Of a stretch of DNA of 64,000 nucleotides, positions 57,401 to 64,000 are shown one piece after another. The position numbers were made by a program, and so were the translations under genes. The notes under the pieces are model-generated. The model worked only from the letters and a program-made list of their open reading frames with translations. It was not told the DNA's origin and ran no database searches. The stretch comes from Edaphobacter lichenicola (GTDB lineage Bacteria > Acidobacteriota > Terriglobia > Terriglobales > Acidobacteriaceae): positions 992,001 to 1,056,000 of the forward strand of contig NZ_JACHDY010000002.1 in NCBI RefSeq assembly GCF_014201315.1, written 5' to 3'. Each line of letters begins with the position of its first letter. Within the stretch, counting starts at the first letter, position 1.

Positions 57401-57577
57401 TACTCCGATTGTATGAGGGCAGGCCCGTTTCGCCTCCAACGACGCACCAACAGCCTCTTCGGAGCAGTCACACTCCATTAATTCATCTGGCATTCAACTT
57501 CAATTCACAAACCCAATCCCTTTCAGACCTAACAATAAGGAGCACCGCATCTCTACCAACTTTTGAGGCCTCAAAAA

Positions 57578-59299
57578 ATGATTCGGAAACTTCTCGCCCT
57601 CTCGTTGTCCACGACCCTTATCCTCAGCGGCTGCGGCCAGGGCACGGTCAGCACGCCTCCAGGCAACGGCAACGCCAACAACACCCCCCCGCCCACGCCA
57701 ACCACCGCCCAGGCGGCTATCAAGCACGTCGTCGTCATCTTCGGCGAGAACATCTCCTTTGATCACTACTTCGGCAGCTACCCCAACGCCGCGAACCTAC
57801 CCGGTGAGCCGAACTTCACCCCAGCGACCGCCGCCTCCGTAGCCGCCGCCACCCTTGCCGGCACCTTTACCCTCCCGGCGACCCCGACCAACACCACCAA
57901 CTACATCACTACCCCGTCCCTGCTCACCGCGAATCCCAACCTGACCAGCGCAAACGTCAACACCGCGCTCAACTCCGTCGGCGCAAACCCCTTCCGCCTC
58001 GCCCCCGCGCAGGCCGCCACGAACGACCAGGACCACGCCTACAACCCCGAACAGCTTGCCTTCGACAACGGCAAGATGGACCTGTTCCCCATCTCAGTTG
58101 GTGTCGCTAACCCCCTATCGCTGACTACCGCCACCAACGCCGCACCCCTCACCAACACCACGGCGCTCACCATGGGCTACTACGACGGCAACACCGTCAC
58201 GGCCCTGTGGAACTACGCGCAGCACTACGCCATGAACGATCACTCGTTCGGCACCACCTTCGGCCCCTCCACGCCCGGCGCCATCAATCTCGCCTCCGGC
58301 CAGACCAACGGCGTTATCAACCCCCTCAACGTCGCCTCCGCCATCGTCGCTGACGGCCAGGGTGGTTTCAGCGACATCAACGATGCCGATCCAACCGGCG
58401 ACATCTGCTCCTCCACCACCTCCAACTTCAGCATGTCGGGCAAGAACATCGGCGACCTGCTCAACGCCGCCGGCATCACCTGGGGTTTCTTTGAGGGCGG
58501 CTTCGACCTCACCGTTACCAACTCCAACGGAACCACCGGATGCGGTCGCAACACCGGCGCAGTCAATATCCCCGGCCACCCCACGAAGGCTGACTACATC
58601 CCCCACCACCAGCCCTTCCAGTACTACGCCAGCACCGCAAACCTCAACCACCTGCGTCCTACCGCCGCCATCGGAGCCACCGACCAGGCCAACCACCAGT
58701 ACGATATGCATGACTTCACCGACGCTCTCAAGGCTGGTGTCATGCCAGCCGTCAGCTTCCTCAAGGCCCCCGGCTACCAGGACGCGCACGCCGGCTACTC
58801 CGACCCACTCGACGAGCAGACCTTCGTCGTCAACACCATCAACGCCATCGAGAAGTCGTCCTTCTGGTCCTCCACCGCCATCATCATCGCCTACGATGAC
58901 TCTGACGGTTGGTACGATCACCTGACCGACCTCGTCAACGGCTCCGCCAGCGCCGCCGACGCGGCCGTCTGCACCGGCGCCGCGGCTGCCTCACTCCCCG
59001 GTCCCAACTCCAACGGCGCCCCCGTACAGGGACGCTGCGGACACGGCCCACGCATGCCGTTTCTGGTCATCTCCCCCTGGGCGAAGAAGAACTACGTCGA
59101 CAACACCCCCACCGACCAGGCCTCCATCCCCCGCTTCATCGAGGATGTCTTCCTGTCCAGCGCACGCATTGGCAGCGGGTCCTTCGATGCCTCCGCCGGC
59201 GCACTCACCGGTATGTTCAACTTCACCAGCACCGTCGCGCCGAACCCCAACGTAGTCGTGCTCGACCCCACCACCGGCAAGGTCACCAGCGGCAACTAA
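57578..59299 (+). CDS. Phosphoesterase family lipoprotein (phospholipase C/acid phosphatase-like)
   Basis: The 573-residue product starts with a lipoprotein signal with a perfect lipobox, LILSGC. A Pro/Thr/Asn-rich linker follows, then HVVVIFGENISFDHYFGSYPNA, the metal-binding start of the bacterial phospholipase C/AcpA phosphoesterase family. Later motifs are YDDSDGWYDHL and GRCGHGPRMPFLVISPWAKKNY. It hydrolyses phosphomonoesters or phospholipid head groups at the cell surface; the substrate is not visible. ATG 57578 is preferred over a TTG at 57563. It ends at an intrinsic terminator. Confidence 0.92.
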   Translation: MIRKLLALSLSTTLILSGCGQGTVSTPPGNGNANNTPPPTPTTAQAAIKHVVVIFGENISFDHYFGSYPNAANLPGEPNFTPATAASVAAATLAGTFTLPATPTNTTNYITTPSLLTANPNLTSANVNTALNSVGANPFRLAPAQAATNDQDHAYNPEQLAFDNGKMDLFPISVGVANPLSLTTATNAAPLTNTTALTMGYYDGNTVTALWNYAQHYAMNDHSFGTTFGPSTPGAINLASGQTNGVINPLNVASAIVADGQGGFSDINDADPTGDICSSTTSNFSMSGKNIGDLLNAAGITWGFFEGGFDLTVTNSNGTTGCGRNTGAVNIPGHPTKADYIPHHQPFQYYASTANLNHLRPTAAIGATDQANHQYDMHDFTDALKAGVMPAVSFLKAPGYQDAHAGYSDPLDEQTFVVNTINAIEKSSFWSSTAIIIAYDDSDGWYDHLTDLVNGSASAADAAVCTGAAAASLPGPNSNGAPVQGRCGHGPRMPFLVISPWAKKNYVDNTPTDQASIPRFIEDVFLSSARIGSGSFDASAGALTGMFNFTSTVAPNPNVVVLDPTTGKVTSGN

Positions 59300-59344
59300 C
59301 CGCAGGGTTCACAAAGCCTTCACATTTACTTTGTATTCTTAATC

Positions 59345-59382
59345 GCACGCACTCAGTCCTCCGGAGTGCGTGCTTTCTTTTT
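59345..59382 (+). terminator. Intrinsic terminator after the phosphoesterase gene
   Basis: A 10-bp perfect stem gcacgcactc/gagtgcgtgc with a 9-base loop is followed by tttcttttt. It ends the phosphoesterase transcript. A GTG at 59366 that could extend the next gene falls inside this hairpin. Confidence 0.93.
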
Positions 59383-59410
59383 ACACGCCGCATCTTCCGG
59401 AGCCCACCCG

Positions 59411-61015
59411 TTGTCTGATTCCAGCTCGTCCCGCCGACGCTTCCTGCAACAAACCGCCGCCCTCGGCCTCCTTTATAGCTACCGCCGCGGATTCAGCCAG
59501 ATGCAACCGATGGCAGCCATGCACCAAATCCCCAACGCTCCAGGCAAAAAAGTCCCTATGCTCCACGTTCTGGAGCTGCCACCCTTCGTCGACCCGCTGC
59601 CTCTCCCCGCCGCCCCCGCAGCACACACCGCCCCCCACAAACTCCGCATCGAGATGCGCGAGATCCACGCCAAGGTTCACCGCGACCTTCCTCCCACCCG
59701 CATGTGGAGCTACGGCCCCACCCCCCTGCCCCCCACCGTCGAAGCCCGCACCGGGCACCCCCTCCAAATCGAATGGGTTAACAACCTCCCCACCACCCAC
59801 TTCCTCCCCATCGATCACTCCCTTCACGGCTGCGGTCGCGACATTCCCGACGTCCGCTCTGTCGCCCACGTCCACGGAGCCAAGGTTCCAACCCAAGACG
59901 ACGGCTATCCAGAAGACTGGTTCGTCCCCGGCAAAAGCCGCATCTGCCACTATCCCAATCAGCAGGACGCCGCCGCCCTCTGGTATCACGACCACGCCAT
60001 GGGCCTCAACCGCCTCAACACCTACGCCGGACTCTTCGGCATGTATATCCTGCGAGACCAGGTAGAAGACGCCCTCCACCTCCCCTCCGGAAAGTACGAA
60101 GTGCCCCTCATCTTCTACGACCGCAACTTCACCACCGACGGCCAGCTCTTCTACGCCGACTCAGGCGATCCTGACCACCCCTGGATCCCCGAGTTCACCG
60201 CCGATGGCATCCTCATCAACGGCAAGATCCGTCCTTACTTCGAGGTCGAGCCTTGCCTCTACCGCTTCCGCACTCTCAACACCTCGAACAGCCGCTTCTT
60301 CCTTCTCTCTCTTTCGAACCAGCAGCCGCTCACCCAGATCGGCTCCGACCAGGGCCTGCTCTCGGCCCCAGTGGAGGTAAAAAGCGTCGTCCTGGCCCCA
60401 GCCGAGCGAGCCGATATCCTCATCGACTTCAGCCAATCCGCCGGCCAGACCCTCCACCTCCGTACCGGCGCTCTCGACATCCTCGAGTTCCGCATAGCCA
60501 GGCAGTCCTCCTCCCCCGCATCGATCTCCCTGCCCAAAACTCTTCGTCCCGTCGAACGCATCCCCGAATCCTCCGCCATCACAACCCGCACCATCACCCT
60601 CAACGAGTATCAGGACAAGATCGGCAACCCCATGGTCATGCTCCTGAACAACAAGCACTGGCACGAACCCATCACCGAGTTCCCCAGGCTCAATTCCACC
60701 GAGATCTGGGAGTTCGTCAATCAGACCGAAGACACCCACCCCATGCACATCCACCTCGTGCGCTTTCAGCTCCTCGACCGCCGCACCTTCGATCAGTTCG
60801 AACTCATGACCAATAAAAAGTTGCGTTTCCGCGGCCCCGTCGAGCCGCCCGCTCCCAACGAGATGTCCTGGAAGGACACCATCCAGTGCCCTGCCGGACA
60901 GGTGACTCGTGTCATTATTCGCTTCGAGGGCTATGCGGGGAAGTATCTCTACCACTGCCACATCCTCGAGCACGAGGCCAACGACATGATGCGTCCCTTC
61001 CAAGTCATCGCCTGA
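59411..61015 (+). CDS. Tat-exported multicopper oxidase (CotA/bilirubin oxidase-like)
   Basis: The 534-residue oxidase starts with a Tat signal (SSSSRRRFLQQTAALG). The copper ligand groups are in order: AHVHGAK, WYHDHAMG, HPMHIHLV and the C-terminal HCHILEHEANDMM, which supplies the type 1 and type 2/3 sites. The arrangement with YPEDWF and YHDHAMGLNRLN is that of CotA and bilirubin oxidases, which oxidise phenols or metals and reduce oxygen to water. I chose the TTG at 59411, with GGAG upstream, because the GTG at 59366 lies in a terminator hairpin. It is probably transcribed alone. Confidence 0.92.
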   Translation: MSDSSSSRRRFLQQTAALGLLYSYRRGFSQMQPMAAMHQIPNAPGKKVPMLHVLELPPFVDPLPLPAAPAAHTAPHKLRIEMREIHAKVHRDLPPTRMWSYGPTPLPPTVEARTGHPLQIEWVNNLPTTHFLPIDHSLHGCGRDIPDVRSVAHVHGAKVPTQDDGYPEDWFVPGKSRICHYPNQQDAAALWYHDHAMGLNRLNTYAGLFGMYILRDQVEDALHLPSGKYEVPLIFYDRNFTTDGQLFYADSGDPDHPWIPEFTADGILINGKIRPYFEVEPCLYRFRTLNTSNSRFFLLSLSNQQPLTQIGSDQGLLSAPVEVKSVVLAPAERADILIDFSQSAGQTLHLRTGALDILEFRIARQSSSPASISLPKTLRPVERIPESSAITTRTITLNEYQDKIGNPMVMLLNNKHWHEPITEFPRLNSTEIWEFVNQTEDTHPMHIHLVRFQLLDRRTFDQFELMTNKKLRFRGPVEPPAPNEMSWKDTIQCPAGQVTRVIIRFEGYAGKYLYHCHILEHEANDMMRPFQVIA

Positions 61016-61033
61016 CTTTTTTGAAAGATAGCG

Positions 61034-61210
61034 TCCTGCCGGACGGGCCCACTGCGCGTGGGGCGGCCACTTCGTGGCGTGTATACCGCTTCGCTTGGTG
61101 CTCCCGTTGGTCGCGAAGGAAGGATGATTCCGACCAACGGGAGGACCACGCGAAGCTCTAAAAAGGCGTGCGAACGCCCGCCCTCCGCGCAGGAGGCCCG
61201 TCCGGCAGGA
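61034..61210. repeat. Nested palindromic repeat element, copy 2
   Basis: This 177-bp element is bounded by tcctgccgga and tccggcagga, followed inward by gggccc(a)ctgcgcg and its partner. The left side arm has the mini-hairpin gccacttcgtggc with gtatac. The right side arm has gcgtgcgaacgc preceded by gcgaagctctaaaaa. The central stem is ctcccgttggtcg/cgaccaacgggag. The left flank ttgaaagatag (61021-61031) also precedes copy 3. It sits between the multicopper oxidase and the aldo/keto reductase. Confidence 0.92.
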
Positions 61211-61266
61211 CAACGTCTTTCCCCCGCGTCCAAATCGGAGTAACCTACCGACAAGGAGATCGCGCC

Positions 61267-62142
61267 ATGCTAAGGAGAGACTTCCTTCGCCGCTCGACCC
61301 GCACCGTAGGCGCCGCCCTTCTCGCCCGCTCCCCCATCGCTCGCGCCGCACTACTCGAACCCGATCCACTCCCCAGAAAATTCCAAGCCCAGGACGAGGT
61401 CGTCTTAGGCCACACCGGCATCCGCACTAGCCGCCTCGCCATGGGAACCGGCACCATCGGCTTCGGCGGCTCCTCCAACCAGACCCGTCTAGGCACCTCA
61501 CCGCTCACCAGGCTCCTCCTCGACGGCTACAACGACAACGGCCTCCGCTTCTTCGACTCCGCCGACTCCTATGGCAGTCATCCCTACGTCGCCAAAGCTC
61601 TCAAGCACATCCCCCGCGACAAAGTCACCGTCCTCACCAAAACCGACACACGCGACGCCGCCGGTGTCCGCGCCGACCTCGACCGCTATCGCAAAGAGCT
61701 GGGAGTCGACTACATCGACATCGTCCTGATCCACTGTGTCACCGAGGCCGACTGGACCACGCGCTATCGCGGCGTCATGGACGTCCTCTCCGAAGCCAAA
61801 CAGAAGGGCGTCATCCGCGCACATGGTGTCTCCTGTCACAGCCTTTCCGCGCTGAAAGCCGCAGCCGCCTCGCCGTGGGTCGAAGTCGATCTCGTCCGTC
61901 TCAACCCCATCGGCTCCCACATGGACGCCGACCCCGCCACTGTAATCAGCGTCATCAAGCAAATGCGCGCGCAGGGGAAGGGAATCGTCGGCATGAAGAT
62001 CCTCGGCCAGGGCGATCTCCGCGACAAGCCGGCCGAGGCCATCCGCTACGCCCTAAGCACAGGCGTTCTCGATGCCTTCACCATCGGCGCCGAATCGCAG
62101 AGAGAGCAAAACAACCTCATTCAGCGAGTAGCCGCAGCTTGA
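61267..62142 (+). CDS. Tat-exported aldo/keto reductase family protein
   Basis: The 291-residue product starts with a Tat signal (LRRDFLRRSTRTVGAALLA). An aldo/keto reductase barrel follows: SRLAMGTGTIGFGG, the active-site Asp and Tyr in FFDSADSYGSHPYV, Lys in VTVLTKTD, and the His in VLIHCVTEADW. Barrel strands to the end include GIVGMKILGQGDL. NADPH-dependent activity outside the cytoplasm would need cofactor loading before Tat export; several acidobacterial oxidoreductases follow this pattern. AAGGAG lies 8 bases before the ATG. It is bracketed by two palindromic elements, and its stop codon lies within the shared left flank of copy 3. Confidence 0.9.
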   Translation: MLRRDFLRRSTRTVGAALLARSPIARAALLEPDPLPRKFQAQDEVVLGHTGIRTSRLAMGTGTIGFGGSSNQTRLGTSPLTRLLLDGYNDNGLRFFDSADSYGSHPYVAKALKHIPRDKVTVLTKTDTRDAAGVRADLDRYRKELGVDYIDIVLIHCVTEADWTTRYRGVMDVLSEAKQKGVIRAHGVSCHSLSALKAAAASPWVEVDLVRLNPIGSHMDADPATVISVIKQMRAQGKGIVGMKILGQGDLRDKPAEAIRYALSTGVLDAFTIGAESQREQNNLIQRVAAA

Positions 62143-62150
62143 AAGATAGG

Positions 62151-62327
62151 TCCTGCCGGACGGGCCCACTGCGCGTGGGGCGGGCGTTCGCACGCCTCTT
62201 TAGAGCTTCGCGTGGTCCTCCCGTTGGTCGGAATCAATCTTCCCTCGCGACCAACGGGAGCGCCAACCGAAGGGGTATACAAGTCACGAAGTGACCGCCC
62301 TCCGCGCAGGAGGCCCGTCCGGCTGGA
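62151..62327. repeat. Nested palindromic repeat element, copy 3 (inverted relative to copy 2)
   Basis: This 177-bp element is bounded by tcctgccgga and tccggctgga. Its left side arm (gcgttcgcacgc, then ctctttagagcttcgcg) is the reverse complement of the right arm of copy 2. Its right arm (gtatacaagtcacgaagtgac) is the reverse complement of the left arm of copy 1. The central loop also reads as the reverse complement of copy 2. The same 11-bp flank ttgaaagatag precedes it (62139-62149). It lies between the convergent aldo/keto reductase and 62330 genes, 2 bp from the latter's stop codon. Confidence 0.92.
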
Positions 62328-62329
62328 CG

Positions 62330-63139
62330 CTACCGCTCGAGCATCTCCACCGCCTGCGCGACACTGATATCCGCCGGCATCAGCCTGAACTCACTGTGAA
62401 CGAGGTGCTCGTTCCTGCCAATCTCTTTGAATAGCAGCGCCTTGCCCTCAATGGCGGTATTCGCCACAGCGTCTTTCCAATCCCCGCCCGGCTCCATCTC
62501 GTGTGTCGTGTTGAAGTTGCTGCCCGCATGCACCGTCCCCAACAAGCCAAACCCGACACTGACGTCTGTTGGCATCGTGCCATCGATCCTGTGCAGCTGC
62601 ATCATCCGCCGATCCACCAGAATCGTTCCTGTCATCGCGTGCAGCACGCGCTCCTCCAGCGACTGCGTCTTATACGCAGGATCAGGCCGAAAGGCTATTT
62701 GCAGATCGTTTCCCGCTTCGTGAGGATCGTCAAACAGAAACGCCTTTCGCAGGAGAGCCAGCATCTGCTCCGCGTGCTGCTCGTCATTGGTCATCGCCTG
62801 CTCGCGTTGGCGAAACTCCTCAGGATGCGCGACGATCTGGGCCAGCCGCTCCCTCTCTGCGGCAGCACGCTCCGCGCTCAACGGACTCCCGTCTACGGCC
62901 AGCAGCATCCGCACCTTGCCTGCCGAAGTCTCCACCACGCGCTCGCGCCACAGGTGCCCACCCGTACGATCCGACCGCTCCTCCGACACGTACATGTATC
63001 GATTGCGATGCTCTGCCGGATCATTCTCGTGGGTCAGCATCGTTTCGACAATTCGCTTTGCCTCGCTCGAACTCTGGGCGCGCAGGCCCCCGGCCCCCAA
63101 CAGGCAAATCAGCGTCACCCACCATACAGCAACACGCAT
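62330..63139 (-). CDS. Secreted protein of unknown function
   Basis: The 269-residue product has a signal peptide (VAVWWVTLICLLGAGGLRAQ). The rest is soluble and charged, with segments RYMYVSEERSDRTGGHLWRERVVET, given here only in part, GLLGTVHAGSNF and a DWKDA motif. It resembles outer-membrane or lipid-related periplasmic proteins common in Acidobacteria, but I do not recognise a named family. GAGGA lies 5 bases before the ATG at 63139; other in-frame starts at 63157, 63175 and 63178 lack a ribosome-binding site. Palindromic element copy 3 begins directly after its stop. Confidence 0.75.
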   Translation of the reverse strand: MRVAVWWVTLICLLGAGGLRAQSSSEAKRIVETMLTHENDPAEHRNRYMYVSEERSDRTGGHLWRERVVETSAGKVRMLLAVDGSPLSAERAAAERERLAQIVAHPEEFRQREQAMTNDEQHAEQMLALLRKAFLFDDPHEAGNDLQIAFRPDPAYKTQSLEERVLHAMTGTILVDRRMMQLHRIDGTMPTDVSVGFGLLGTVHAGSNFNTTHEMEPGGDWKDAVANTAIEGKALLFKEIGRNEHLVHSEFRLMPADISVAQAVEMLER

Positions 63140-63319
63140 CGATCCTCGATTCCTCATCGCAGCACGAAAGCTCATCATGCTGCTTGCACAAGTAAAGCAC
63201 GCCCAGCAACGCGACTCTCGGTAGGATGCGCCCCACGCAGCAAGAGTTCGGACCCCAGAGAATAACGCCGAAATATCCAAGAGCCCGTCATAAAACTCAC
63301 GTAGACTGCCTTCAATCGC

Positions 63320-64000
63320 ATGGCCGAATCTCCGTCCAACCCGTCGCAACCAATCACCACGCCCGATCCACTGATCACCGAGCCCGAAATCGTCAGTCCC
63401 ATCGAACCGGACACCGCGCTCACACCCCACCCACCCCCAGGCCGCCGCGCCGCCGCCACCTTCATCTTCTTCACCGTCACCCTCGACATGCTCGCCCTCG
63501 GCATGATCGCCCCCGTCCTCCCACGCCTCATCGAAGGCTTCCTCCACGGCGACACCTCCTCTGCCGCCCGCATGCTCGGCCTCTTCGGAACCGTCTTCGC
63601 CGCCATGCAGTTCTTCTTCTCCCCCATCCTCGGCTCGCTCTCCGACCGCTTCGGCCGCCGCCCCGTCGTTCTCCTCTCCAACTTCGGCCTCGGCTTCGAC
63701 TACCTCCTCATGGCCTGGGCCCCCGCGCTCAGCTGGCTCTTCGTCGGCCGCGTCATCTCCGGCCTTACCGCCTCCAGCATCCCCACCGCCATGGCCTACA
63801 TGGCCGACGTCACCCCACGCGAGCGCCGCGCCGCAGCCTTCGGCATGTTGAACGCCGCATTCGGCATCGGCTTCGTCCTCGGTCCTGCCATGGGCGGCCT
63901 CCTCGGCAACATCAACCCGCGCCTGCCCTTCTGGGTCGCAGGCCTCCTCAGCCTAATCAACGGACTCTACGGCCTCTTCGTCCTTCCCGAATCCCTCGCA
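63320..64000 (+). CDS. MFS transporter, TetA/MdtG-like (5' part, cut by window end)
   Basis: The first 227 residues are visible. An N-terminal Pro-rich cytoplasmic tail of about 45 residues (SQPITTPDPLITEPEIV) precedes helix 1 (ATFIFFTVTLDMLALGMIAPVL, given in part). MFS motif A is GSLSDRFGRRPVVLL. Further helices follow (FDYLLMAWAPALSWLFVGR, then ASSIPTAMAYMADVTPRERRA in part). TetA-type signature DMLALGMIAPVLP suggests a drug/H+ antiporter. It is divergent from the secreted-protein gene. There is no stop codon before the window end. Confidence 0.92.
   Translation, partial: MAESPSNPSQPITTPDPLITEPEIVSPIEPDTALTPHPPPGRRAAATFIFFTVTLDMLALGMIAPVLPRLIEGFLHGDTSSAARMLGLFGTVFAAMQFFFSPILGSLSDRFGRRPVVLLSNFGLGFDYLLMAWAPALSWLFVGRVISGLTASSIPTAMAYMADVTPRERRAAAFGMLNAAFGIGFVLGPAMGGLLGNINPRLPFWVAGLLSLINGLYGLFVLPESLA

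Noticed and set aside
59366-59410. GTG start at 59366 for the multicopper oxidase
   Set aside because: It lies in the stem of the preceding intrinsic terminator, and the Tat signal begins only after the TTG at 59411.

Overview
The window is a GC-rich bacterial chromosome segment whose gene content and protein styles point to the phylum Acidobacteriota, probably the Terriglobia (Granulicella, Edaphobacter or Terriglobus type). This placement is an inference. It rests on the very large Oar-like TonB-dependent receptor next to secreted glycoside hydrolases, the PadR plus HAAS-domain membrane protein pair, the GlgE and TreS-Mak pair, and dispersed repeats that run into genes. No phage, insertion sequence, integrase or CRISPR array was seen.

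Layout. 0.2-9.3 kb: a secreted DUF1254/DUF1214 protein; an asnS cluster on the minus strand (TIM-barrel epimerase-like protein, small secreted protein, AsnRS); an SGNH lipoprotein; a GH20 hexosaminidase; an FtsX-type permease. 9.3-15.3 kb: housekeeping genes on the minus strand (ispE, tRNA-Gln, prs, rplY/ctc, pth, rpsF, rpsR, rplI), closed by a bidirectional terminator shared with the permease. 15.4-26.5 kb: ggt, then a minus-strand carbohydrate-uptake locus (TonB receptor, beta-L-arabinofuranosidase-like GH127, alpha-L-rhamnosidase GH78). 26.9-38.9 kb: plus-strand genes for alpha-glucan synthesis from trehalose (glgE and a treS-mak fusion), a cytochrome c fusion, an amidase, a DUF1338 oxygenase-like protein and a 985-residue FAD/Fe-S dehydrogenase. 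The last two fit a 2-oxoadipate to D-2-hydroxyglutarate to 2-oxoglutarate route. 39-45.4 kb: an acyltransferase, a frameshifted acidobacterial membrane protein, PadR/HAAS, a split biotin carboxylase and biotin carrier pair, and a TPR lipoprotein. 45.6-53.4 kb: a long minus-strand run yajC-secD-secF-tonB-exbB-exbD-exbD followed by an FtsX permease and its ATPase. This is the envelope machinery that the TonB receptor upstream would need. 53.5-64 kb: a frameshifted MmcQ/YjbR gene, a UPF0303 protein, a GT-C type membrane protein, tgt, a phospholipase C-like lipoprotein, a Tat-exported multicopper oxidase, an aldo/keto reductase, a secreted protein of unknown function, and the 5' part of an MFS transporter cut by the window end.

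The most unusual non-genic signal is a family of about 177-bp nested palindromes present three times (about 35.8, 61.0 and 62.2 kb). The copies have exchangeable side arms. Two of them, in opposite orientation, bracket the aldo/keto reductase gene. Other oddities are four tandem copies of a Shine-Dalgarno-like 9-mer directly before the MmcQ/YjbR start codon, two single-base frameshifts in C runs, repeat-like insertions inside AsnRS and IspE, and two further noncoding repeat zones (12.4-12.6 kb and 42.2-42.4 kb). All calls come from reading the sequence and recalling family features; no database search was run.
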